Of a DNA stretch of 64,000 nt, positions 1-12,400 are shown piece by piece (within the stretch, counting starts at the first letter, position 1; every line of letters starts with the position of its first letter). Below the pieces are notes generated by a model, which saw only the letters and a program-made list of their open reading frames with translations, was not told the DNA's origin and did not search any database. This DNA is from Tanytarsus gracilentus (Eukaryota > Arthropoda > Insecta > Diptera > Chironomidae), in the NCBI GenBank assembly GCA_038502055.1, contig JAXRKN010000044.1, positions 2,390,001 through 2,454,000 of the forward strand, written 5' to 3'. Position numbers and translations under genes: made by a program.

Positions 1-425
1 CGTGTGATTATTCATGTGAAGGATGTCAACGATGAACCACCATACTTTATTAATCGACCATTGCCAATGCAAGCAGTTGTTCAACTCAATGCACCACCAA
101 ATACGCCTGTCTTTACATTGCAAGCTCGTGATCCGGATACAGACCATAACATCCATTATTTCATCGTACGTGATCGAACGGGTGGACGATTTGAAGTTGA
201 CGAGCGTTCGGGTGTTGTGAGGACGCGTGGTACGGATCTGTTCCAACTCGATATGGAGTATGTGCTTTATGTCAAGGCGGAAGATCAGAATGGAAAAGTC
301 GACGATAGAAAATTCCAAAGCACCCCCGAGGAGCGCTTGTCAATTGTTGGCGGAAAACGTGCACCGCAATTTTACATGCCGAGCTATGAAGCTGAAATTC
401 CAGAGAATCAAAAGAAGGATTCAGA
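1..425 (+). CDS. CadN: CadN exon (5' partial): end of one EC, a complete EC, start of the next
   Basis: The reading frame is open from base 1. It begins in the calcium linker KDVNDEPPYF, runs through a full EC repeat (LQARDPDTD, DERSGVV) and enters the next after RAPQFYMPSYEAEIPEN. The donor is GA|GTTAGT at 426. The split codon GA+C joins to 484 and restores KKDSDIISVKAK, the expected N-cadherin sequence. The 58-bp intron is 426-483. Confidence 0.95.
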
Positions 426-3400
426 GTTAGTTGATTAAATTTGTTTAAATTGCATTTTATTCTATATTTTATTTTTCTCACAGCATTATTTCTGTGAAAG
501 CAAAATCATTTGCGGATCGTGAAATTCGTTACACACTCAAGGCACAGGGACAAGGTGCGGGAACTTTCAATATCGGACCAACATCAGGAATCGTTAAATT
601 AGCTAAGGAACTCGATTTTGAGGACTTACGACAACCTCATGTGTACTCACTTGTGGTGACAGCCACTGAAGACTCGGGCGGTTTTTCAACCTCAGTTGAG
701 GTATGTCAATTGTCACTATCATGCACATTTATTTATCTTTTTCATCCTTACAGCTTACAATTCGAGTGACAGATGTCAATGACAATGCGGTAAGCATTAA
801 ATTCAAATCAGTGAAGAGTTAGATTTAAGAATTTTAAATCGTTTTACTTTCGAGTTTGTTCTTTAAGGATTAATTTTAATCTGTAGATTACTTTTAATCT
901 GAAGATTACTTTAAGTTGAGGATTAAAATCTATCTATTAAATCTGCTGATTATATGTAAATCCATTGATTAAAATTAAATTCATCTCAAATTTCTATATC
1001 CTTCAGCCAAAATTCGAACTTCCCGATTACCAAGCTCACAACGTTGATGAAGACATTCCACCCAACTCAAGCATATTGAAAGTCAAAGCAATGGATGCCG
1101 ACTCAGGTGCAAATGCAGAAATTGAATATCTCGTGTCCGATGATCATTTTGCTGTCGACTCAAATGGTGCCATTGTGAATAACAAAATCCTCGATGCTGA
1201 TAACAATAATGCGTACTATGAATTTGTTGTAACTGCAAAGGACAAGGGTGAACCACCAAAGACTGGAACCGCTACCGTTCGTGTCTACACCAAAAATAAG
1301 AACGATGAAGAGCCAAAATTCTCGCAGCAAGTCTACACGCCAAATGTAGATGAGAATGCCGGTCCCAACACCCTCGTCACAACTGTAGTCGCTTCTGACA
1401 AGGACGGCGATAATGTGAGATTCGGTTTTGTGGGCGGAGGCACGAGCAGTGGTCAGTTTGTAATTGAAGAAATCACCGGTGTAATTCGACTTGCCGCTAA
1501 AGGAATTGTTTTGGATCGAGATAAATATGAACTTAATGTGACAGCTTTAGATGATGGATCGTGTTGTGTCAATGGCGACCAGACAATTCACACATCGACC
1601 GCTGTTGTTGTTGTCTTCATCACCGACGTCAATGACAATAAACCGGTGTTTAAAGATTGCGGAACTTACTATCCAAAGGTTGAGGAAGGTGCACCGAATG
1701 GAAGTCCCGTGATTAAAGTTCAAGCTACTGACGAAGATAAAGGTGTCAATGGTCAAGTCAAGTACTCAATTGTACAGCAGCCAAATCAAAAAGGAACCAA
1801 ATTCACGGTTGATGAAGAAACTGGTGAAGTTTCAACCAACAAAGTTTTCGATCGTGAGGGTGACGACGGTAAATTTGTGTCGGTGACAATAAAGGCAACT
1901 GATCAGGGTGAGCCGAGCTTGGAAGGTGTTTGCTCATTCACAGTTGAAATCACCGATGTCAATGATAACGTAAGTGAATCGAATTTTTCTTATGAATATA
2001 TTTTTAAGCGATTTTCTCCTCACAGCCGCCATTGTTTGATCGTCAGGTGAGTTTATCAGTAAATATTTGCACATTTTTCTACTTATCTCATCGAATCTAT
2101 CTCACGTGCAGAAATATATCGAGAATGTGAAGCAAGATGCGAGTATCGGAACAAATATTTTGAGAGTATCAGCGAGCGATGAGGATGCCGATAACAATGG
2201 TGCCATTGTGTACACACTCAGCGCACCTTATAATCCCAATGACTTGGAGTACTTTGAAATTCAACCCGAGTCGGGATGGATCGTGCTCAAGAAGCCACTC
2301 GACGTAAGTCTATTCAGTTCTCTCCTCTTTCATCTTCTCTTCCCTCCAAACCACTTTCCCTCCCAAAAAATACTTTTTGCTCAATTTCTTATATTCTAAG
2401 TGAAAAATGAAATGAAAAACTTCGACGATAATTGTGCATCAAGTCAACAGTAGAAAAATTTGGCTGCCACAAAGAAATTTTCCCGCATTCAATTAAAATC
2501 TGCTGACTAACAATGGTTAAACTCAACTTTTCCTCTTCTTTTCTTGCGAACACTGAAAGAGTTTAAAAACTTTTCCAATCAAATTATAAGACAGAGGAAA
2601 AGTTTATTGAAAAGAAAGATTTATTGAGTGCGCGTTTGATTAACTAACCTGAAATTAGTGGATGGGATGTTAAATGAACTTTTCATTGAGTTTACATTTA
2701 AATAAAAATTTAAAATTTTTAAAAATTATTCTTGAGCTTTTTTAATAGCTTAAAGTTTTTTGACAGCTTTAAAGCTTAAAAAGTTAATTTTTTAAAATAG
2801 TTTCAAAAATTTATTTAACATTCCATTCACTTTTTCTAAAACTTTCCACTATTTTCCTAACATCAACAAACCTCAAAAAATAATCAGAATCAAAATCAAA
2901 GAAAATTCTTTTAGATTAAAATTCTTTAGCTTCTTTTTAATGTTTAACTTAACCTTCCAGCACCACTTTATTAAACTTTTAATTTGCAATTTTAACATTG
3001 CGATAAAATGAGTCTCAAAATACCTTTTTATGATTTTCATTGAGAGCACAATTATTATAAGTGATGATCGTGGTTTTAGTTTCATGTGTAAATATGATGT
3101 GATCAAAAATATCCTTCGGCACCACCTTGCAATAATAATTTTATGTTTGGTTTAGAATTTCAGGCACTTAATTTGTGATTTTTGAAAAGTGCCGTAAAGC
3201 GAATTTTCTAATTTAAAGGCTGTTGATTTTTAAGGGTTGGAAACTCTGATTTAAATTTTATTTAATTTTAAAGTTCGAAACAAATTTAACTGAAATTTTA
3301 TTAGATATTTTTTAAATTTAAACCAGAGTGTTCCATCCTTTAGCAATTGAATAATTTTTCTATCAATTGAAGCAACACGAAAGCTTTTATCGATTTATCT

Positions 3401-6400
3401 GTTCATTTTTATTCTCTGTGTCAATTTTTGTCCAATTTTCTTCCGATTTGCTTTTTTCACACGGCGACAAAAAAATGCGACTAAAGTGACATTTTCAAAT
3501 TTTATATGTCGATATGGGCCTCGTCGAAATTTTTGCGTGTATCGCGACAGAAAAACGATCAACCTAAATTTTTGAGCATCGTTTCAACTTTAAATGGCGG
3601 TTTTAAAATTTATTTTGTGTCTAAATATTTTTGAAAATAAATTTTTTGAAATATTTTTGCTAAACAATTTTTTTTATGATTTTCAAGCAATTTTATTTTT
3701 ATTGTTGTGTGACTTATCATTTTATTTATGGTTTCAACACTGATTTTTTCAATGCACTAAAAATGCACTCTGAAATTTATGAAGCACAAAATTTTACGTC
3801 AGCACTTGGTGAAAAAATTATTTGCACAACAAAAAATTCCTTTTATTTATTTACTGCATGATAAATAAATTTTAAAGGATTTACAAAAAAATTTCGCCTC
3901 CTATCACAATTGCACAATCATTCAATGTTTATCGTTTGAAAAATGAGGGCAAGGAGAGTGAAAACTGTTGAGATTTAAAATGAAGCTCAGTTTTCACTTT
4001 TTTCTCTTATAAATTGCATGTACACGGAAACAAAATTTAATTTAGACAAAAATTCAATAAGTCGGAATATCAGAGACAAAAAATATTTCATTTCCGTTAA
4101 CTGCACAAAATAAATTTTTATTTATCCGATGATGATGTATTTTTTATTTTCTCTTCCTTTTATTTTTATCAACGAACGACATAATATAAAAAATTGACGT
4201 TCAACAACGACGATAAATAAAATTTAAAAAAATTAAATTGAAAACCAAACAAAATGAATAAAGGGATGTCTTGTAAGTTTTTCCATCTTGTATTTCATCC
4301 CCACCTAGCAGTATTTTCTAATTGCCAGGATTTTCAAGAATTTTGCGCTAGATTTGTAATCATTGACAATTAATTAATTGAGTCTTGAGAATGTCTCTTA
4401 GATAATTAAGAAATGTGGTAGCCATACACGATTTAAATTATTTTTGACAGGGTTGTTGGTAAGTTGCGTCACTCGAAAAATTTTAAAACTCAATTTTAAA
4501 GTTAAATTTTTAATTTTTTTCATAAAACAAAAAATATTTATAAACTTTATTTGTGACCTAATTTACCAACAACCCAAACCTCAATTATATCATAAATAAT
4601 TCCCCGAAATCAACAATATTTTTGATTAAATTATTATTTTTTCAATTTTGGAAGCTGCATCGTAAACTTTTCGTCTCTCACAAAAACCCCATAAAGCATA
4701 TGCAGCTCCATTCGACTTCCTTCCTCCTCAGAAAGTTTTTCCTTTTTGTGTTATTAAATTTCTCTCTCAACTAGATTCGCAAACAAGTTTTTGTTTTTAA
4801 TTAAAATTATATTTCATGCTCATTTTTCATCTTTAAAAGCGAATTTTTAGAGCTTTTTTAAACTAGTTTGAATGCTTTTAAAAATCAAGCTAAAATTTGG
4901 CTCAAAATTAATCAACACTTTTCTAGCTCAACTAACCCAAGATATAAAAATACTAAAAAAAACTTTGTGCTTCTATTTTCATGAAAAACTAACCAAGAAA
5001 TTAACATTTTTATAATTTTTTTCTCTTTATCATTTCATTTTTCATTAAACATTTTTTTCCTATTTTTTTACCTTTTACAACCGCCATATAATGTCTGTGT
5101 GTGCATTAAATTGATTATCAAAAATATAGCGAGAAAAGTATCGTTTACGAGTTCGTGCTGCGGATAAGGGAGAACCGGCGCCTAGTTTTGCTGAAGTTGA
5201 AGTTGACTTGGACGTTGTCGACCGCAATAACAAGCCACCGATTTGGGATAGTATTGTTTACGGCCCAAAACATATAAAAGAAAATGTTCCTATAAATACA
5301 GTCGTTGCGTCGGTGAAAGCCAGGTTTGTAAATTTTTAAGCAAAAAAATGACAGTCGCTACTAACTCAGCTGCTACTCAAAAAATCTACTCGGCTGCTAC
5401 TCGCGAGCTATTGGACTTGTATGCGAGTTTTAATGTATAATAAAGTTGCATGCAATTTTATCATACAAGATTCTTGCATGAACATGAATCTCTCGAGTAG
5501 CAGCAATGTATTGGCTTTTGGTTTGATTTTCTTCTATAACTTGCACAGTATCCTCTAACCCCTTCAAGTTTTTGACTAGAGTTTTTTGATTTTTGTATCT
5601 TTACTAAAAGAAAGTATCAAGGTGCTCTGCTAACCCATCATATCATATATTTTTGTATCATAGAACTAACCGTCGATGCGATAAATATACAAATTTTTTT
5701 TGGTAATTCGATAAACGTAAGAATATAAGAAATTTGCAGGCACTTTTACCTTCTGATGAACAAAAAAAATCCTTTTTTGGACGTAATTAATATTTTTGTA
5801 TTTTGCAACCCATTTTTTATCCGGCTAACGAAATATTTTTGCTGCCATCGTAAATATTTGAACTAAAATATGATAAAAAAATTAGCGTGAAACGTATAAG
5901 CTTGAAGCGATGGCACAAGACAAAGGATATCCGCCACTCTCGCGTACAGTGGAAGTACAAATAGATGTCGTCGATCGTGCCAACAATCCACCTGTTTGGG
6001 ATCATACAATTTATGGTCCGATTTATGTGAAGGAAAACATGCCCGTGGGTGGAAAAGTCGTTTCGGTCAAAGCCAGGTCTGTTATGAACATCCTGAAAAG
6101 TTGTTGAAGAAACAAACAATTTTTGATTTTCTCCTTTTTGTTGCAAAGAAATGTTTGTTGAATTTTTAAAGCTTATAATTTTTAACGAATTCCAAATGAA
6201 AGATGATGAAGTAAATTTAAACGAACAAATTTTGAAATGTTCACGAGAAAATTACTAATGTACATAATTGAAACGGCATAATGAGTATGGAAATTTAACT
6301 GGAACATTTTGATAACGTTCTCTTCGTAAAATTGTCTTTCGGTGCATTAAATAATTATTATTTTTGTAAATTGAAACACGTAGAAATTTTATCTTCAAAA

Positions 6401-9400
6401 AATTCATATTTAAAAATTCTAAAACGTTAAATTTGGTAATAAATTAAATTAAATTTTAAGTAGGTAAACTTAAAAATTAATTTTTTAATTTTTAATTTTT
6501 TAATTCAAATTTTGTGAAGTTTTTTTTTTGTAAAAATTTTCCACTCTCTTTCATATTTTCTTTTAATTTCACGATTAAAAAAAATAATTTTCTCTCTCGA
6601 GTAATTTTATGTGCATTTTTTCATCTTATTTTACATATAATTATCATACTTAATCAATTGCGATATTATCACTGTATTAACATAAATTTATGCCGAGATG
6701 AATGTTTTAAATTCAGTGAAGTACTTTGAAAACTATTTTCATTTCATCTCTCAATTCAAGTCACATCAAAATTTGTTATTTAAATTTGCTTTACGCATCA
6801 TCATTATCATAAACACGTTAGAGAAAAGTTATTAAATTAAAAAAAGTAAGTACGCTTCATGATAGATTCAAAACTCTTCGCGCGCTAATTGCCAACAAAT
6901 TTTTGACGGCAATAGTCAATTTCACTCACTTATTATTCTTAAGTTTAATTTATTTTGTAAATTCTCTTGAGTTTCGTAGAATAGAAAGTTTGATGAAATT
7001 AATTTTGCATGAAATTTTATTAATTATGATTTTTAGTAAGGGTTGAATCCATTTGATATCAAGGGGTGGACACTCTTTAAAAATTAATTATTTTTAAAAA
7101 ACAAGTCTTTAAAATTAAGATAAAAATTCAGGGTTAAAATATTTTTATATTTTTATCAAAAAATAAAAGTTTTGATGTGCGAGAAGTACGCGAGAGTTTT
7201 TAGTTTTTTTCGACACCCCTTAGTTTTTGAGTTATGGACATTTTAAATTTTTCAAAAAAGTCTCGCGTGTCCACCCCTTAAAAAAGTAATTTTAAAATGG
7301 ATCCAACAAATCGTCATACTTTATTCATCAATTTAACCCCAAAAAATTTGTCTTTCCACCCTAAAATAAATTAGCTCTGGAATCGAAGGCAATCCAGTTG
7401 TCTTTTATCGACTAATGCCGGGATCAACAGCACAAACCAATAAATATCACACGTTTTATCTTCAGCAAAGGCAAGAGAATGGTGATACGTGGGCAGATAT
7501 AAAGGTCAATCATCCGCTGGATTATGAAACGATAAAGGAATATAATCTTACGATACGTGTTGAGGTGCGTATAGAGTTATTCAAAAAAATTCCAGAAGAT
7601 GTCTGTGAGTGAATGCTTTTATTGGGAAATAATGAGGTCAGATGCTTGCGTGTGCCGTGCGGAGGCGAATAAAGTACAGATTGAGAATATTTTCTCTTAT
7701 TATTGAAAAGGGATGAAGTGAAAGAAAAATGGAATTTGAATGATAAAAGCTATTATCGCACTTGGGACAGAAAAAATTTCTTTCAAATGTTCCAGCAATT
7801 GCTATTCAATTTACATTTAATGGATATTCGAGGGATGGACGCTAATTTTTATATTTTTCAAGTTTAATCATTTTTAAATAAAACATTTAAAAGCGTCTAA
7901 TCCTGAATTTTCTATAGTGATACTTAATTTTCATCTTTCACTTTTTCCTTCATGACAACTCTCACGGCTATGAATAGCAGTCGAGTGAAGTGCAGTGAAA
8001 AAGAGCGAGGAGCAGGTTTGAATGCATGAAAAATGACGTCTTTTGCAGATGTCCTCAGGAAATCTTCATTGAACAAAAAGAGTCTTGATTTAAATTGAAA
8101 GTGCATAAAGAAGGGTGTGAAACTTGGGTTTAAAAAAATATAATTTTGAGTTAACTTAATTTTAATAAAAATATTTTTTTATATGCTTGAATTTATAAAC
8201 TCTTAAAACCAAAGTTTCTCACCCTCCAGCTTAAAGTTCCTCCGCTGCCATTTATTCAACACATATTTTATTATAAACTTTCAGAAAATTTGTAAGCCGA
8301 TTAATAAATATTTATGATGCACGCCTTGATGGAATTTTAGCGAAATTTTATTCAAGCACTCGAAAAATTTCTCATTAACGTCTGAATTTTTGTGCTTCGA
8401 GAAAATATTTTTCGATGTTACCTACTGAAAATATTCGCGGAGCTTGATGCAAATTAATAAGACATTGAAATTTTTGATTTTTAAAAGAAACGACAAATTT
8501 TATTCCATACTGCGTAATTTTACATCTAGAAAGTTCATTGAAGCGAAATCTCGAATGTTCATTTAAGCGTGAAACATCTTCATCAAGGTGATTTTTAACT
8601 CGAGTCCCCTCCAATAATTGACCCAAAATTCTTGATCAAAAGCTTCTCACCTAAATCTAATCAGAAAAGGATTGATTGTCTATTCATCATCGGAACAAAT
8701 TAAAAAGGATAAAAGTGTTTGAGGGCTGAAAGTCGCTAATTAAATTACACGTCGTTGTCATTGTCAACATTTAATTAACGCTCTAGGATCAGGGTTTAAA
8801 AATCAAAGGCTGACAATGTCAGTAATTAATTTTTCGAGTTAATTATCCCGACAGTAAAATAAAATTTAATTAAATATTTTTAGTCATAAATTGAATTGTC
8901 ATTGATAGAATGCGAGGGATGATTGACATGCATGAGTGTGCAGATGCTTTTGAAATATTCAAGTGCAGATTTCAAGCCTTTTTATATTTTCTCTCAAACA
9001 GAACAATGGAGCACAGCAGCTTGCATCCGAAGCGACGGTTTATATCATGCTCGAGGATGTCAATGATGAAATTCCTCTCTTCACTGAGCGTGAGCAGGAA
9101 ACTGTTTTAGAAGGAGAACCGATTGGCACAAAAGTCACTCAAGTCAATGCCATTGATCGTGATGGAACTTTTCCCAACAATCAGGTATGATTTTTAGAGC
9201 TTGAGGCGTTTCATGAATTTTTATTTGACAATTTAAATTTCTTTTTTTAAAGGTTTATTATTACGTCGTTGACTCTCCTCGCAATGAAGGCAAAGATTTC
9301 TTCGAAATTAATTTACAAAGCGGTGAAATTTTCACTAAAATTGTGTTCGATCGTGAGAAACAAGGCGCTTATGCACTTGAAGTTGAGGCGAGAGACGGAG

Positions 9401-12400
9401 CACCATCTGCCCGTCCCAACAGCAATGGTCAACCCAATTCAGGTAAATAAATTTCATTCATATTTCATCAGTCACTCAATCAAGTTCATTGTGTTTTAAA
9501 ATTTGATTACAATCATCATGTAAGGAATAATTTAAATCTCAATATTTGCATTCACTCGAAATTGTGACGTTGATTGTGTTTGAATAGTTGGGTAATCAAG
9601 CGTGTTGTCATGTGAAACAAAGGACAATGTAATAATCATCATAAAGTATTTGCCTTGAGCATAGGCAAACAAATCCTTAATGTCATGAAGAACATTTTCG
9701 GAAGGGATTTATTTTGACGTTAAGAAATTTCTGAAGAATGTTAAATTAACAAGAAAATCTTAGAAATTGATATTGAAATGAGGTTAGGAAATTGTAGCAA
9801 GGGGTTGGGATTGAATTAAAAATTTTTAAATTAAATTTTGTTAAATTTTATTTAGAATTGAACTTTAAATTAAAAAATAAATAAATACACTGATGCCCCC
9901 TGATATTTCTTTTTTGTCATGCATAACAATTTGAAGCTTTCGAAAAACTTTAATATTATTTTTAAAAATTTAGATCACAATTCCTTTCAAAGATTTTATC
10001 AAATTTCAGTCCATAAATGTGAAACACCTAAAATATAAACAACCTACAAAGCTTAATAAACGCATCTCTCTTTAAAGTATCCACAACCATGCATAAATTT
10101 GTAATTTGCTTTGCATGCAACGATATCCCTGAACTAAATGCTGGTTATCTCGCACAAAAACATTCCGCTCTCGCTTCCATAAAGTTTTAAATCATTTTTG
10201 GCGTTGTGGCAACTATTTGAACTGAAAATGTATAATTAATGATAGAAAAGTGCTCTTTTATGAAGAGATGAGAGAGAAAAGCTTTTTTTGAAGTTTTCGT
10301 GACTTTTCCACTTTCAAGTTTTTTTCCCTTTTGCAATCGCATTAAATATATAAAAGTCGGAAAAATGTTTAAGCAGAGCTTGTTAAATATTTAAAAACAT
10401 TCGTTGCAACTTTTGAGTAAAATTAAGATTTTTTAAATGAAAAAAGTTTCATAAAAAATTATGAAATTTTCCTTAAAAAAATATTTTAAAAAAGGGTGAG
10501 AAATAATATGTGAGGGCCTTGGCGGGCCTTAGGGACTGGTGGGTTTTCCGGTAAATAAAAAATATTTTTTTTAAATTTTTTGCTTGGGTTGTTCGGGTTG
10601 GGTGGCGGTTTGGCCTTTGCGGGCCCAGCTACCTCTATGTTCTCAGCCCTTGCAAAAAAGTTGATTTTTACTTAATTCTTTTCCATCATGATTTTGTTGT
10701 TATTTGATGACAAATGCAACAGCGAAGAAGATCCATTAAGACAATCATAAACTTTTTCCCCGAACTCTTGTTGGCTCTCCACAAAATGAAATTTTTAAAT
10801 TTTAATTAAAAACTTGAGCACAAGAAAAGCTTTTTATTTGATAAATTTTTATTAGCTCTTGTCGCATCCTCTTAAAACTTTATGCAGCAGCAGCAGTGGT
10901 CTTCTCTGCGTTAAGTAGCAATTACTATCATTTGGCTTTATTCTGAAGCTTTTATTCACATCGCTCACACTTATCTACGACAGACAATCGATTTTCTAAT
11001 AAAATCAAGCACATCTCTTTATTCGGATGCGTCAGATTGCTGTGGTCGTTAGATAATTTACGATCAGAAAGCAATAAAAGCACAAATGAACGTCAAGTGA
11101 GCAAGGAATTTCGTTTCCTTGTCTCTGGATATAATAAAAATACTCTCGCTGCCGATGTTGTTGTGTAATACCTTTCATGTGCACCCAACAATCACAGAGT
11201 GATAGAGAAATATTTTCGAGTGTCTACAGGCAACGAATCACAATGACGGAGGGTTAATGAAATAAAGAAAATAAGAGGAATTGCGGAAGCAAAATGATGT
11301 GACTCTAATGACTCGATAACAATTTCTTTTCTCTCATTTTTTTAAAACACAAAAATTGTGTCTTCCTTCATAACCTCCCTGGGGACAGCTTCACAATGTC
11401 TCAATAAAGCTCTTTTTGATTGATGACTTTTAAAGTGGACAATTTTTATCAATTGATGAACAATTTTTTGTATTACGAGAAGAATGAAATTTAATATTGA
11501 AAAATAATCAAAAAATTAGAGGTTCGAATCCTAAAAATTTACAATACTAATACGCATTTTTTCTCATATTTTTTGTTTATTTTTAAAACCACAAATTAAA
11601 TGATTAAAACTATTTTGTTAATCCACTTTTGAACTTGATTGAAACGTTAAAATTTATTTTAAAAAATTAAAATTTTACAACTCAATTTCTGACATTATTT
11701 TCTTTTCTTTTTCTTCAACTTTCTTCTCCATCATCAGGTGAGTACTTTTCCATCCTCATAAAAGCTAAAGAGCTTCATAATGATTGCAATGGGACATTAA
11801 AAAGTGCTGGAGAGCAATTAATGTAAGTCAACCCCTTTGTCATAATTTATAGCCGCATGTGGGAGTGCATGAGAGAGAGAAAAAAGGTTGAAAAATCTCT
11901 CTTTCATTACCGACGTCATTAACTCAGTTATTGCCGACATTAAGTCAATATTCATTTCATATCCTTTACACGTTTCACATGAAAGAAAATAATTGAAATT
12001 TCGGTCATGATTATTAATAACGAAATCACCGCAATCTGTTTGCATATATTTGCGGTCGGTATTCAATCAACATTTTCTCCTGACTCCACACTCGAAAAAT
12101 ATCGGGAGCAAAAAGTCAGTAGAGAGAAATATTAAAAAAAGAGTTTATTTTTTGATAATTTCCGGGTATGCATGAAAATGAGGAATAAATACTTGTCACT
12201 ACCCCAACACACGCGTTCATGCTCCTGATGATTATTAATGAAAATGAATAATTTGGTGTGAGTTGATCAATTTTTATACGATGTGAAATTCATTGACAGT
12301 TTTTTCAATAACACATTTTGAATATTCATCAAAAATAAATAAATTTCAATTTTGTAGGAATTTTTAAAGAGCTTGAACTTTAAAAGTGGAAGAGCTTTTG

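Larger units (their letters stand above)
2304..5129 (+). other. CadN intron, 2.8 kb
   Basis: AT-rich intron between the constitutive exon and the first alternative exon. I see no coding sequence. It contains two hairpin-type inverted repeats (3232-3341 and 4450-4575). Confidence 0.85.

Noticed and set aside
11518..11532. GGTTCGAATCC, a perfect tRNA B-box/T-loop word
   Set aside because: No A box, D-arm, anticodon arm or acceptor stem can be built upstream or downstream; it appears to be chance.
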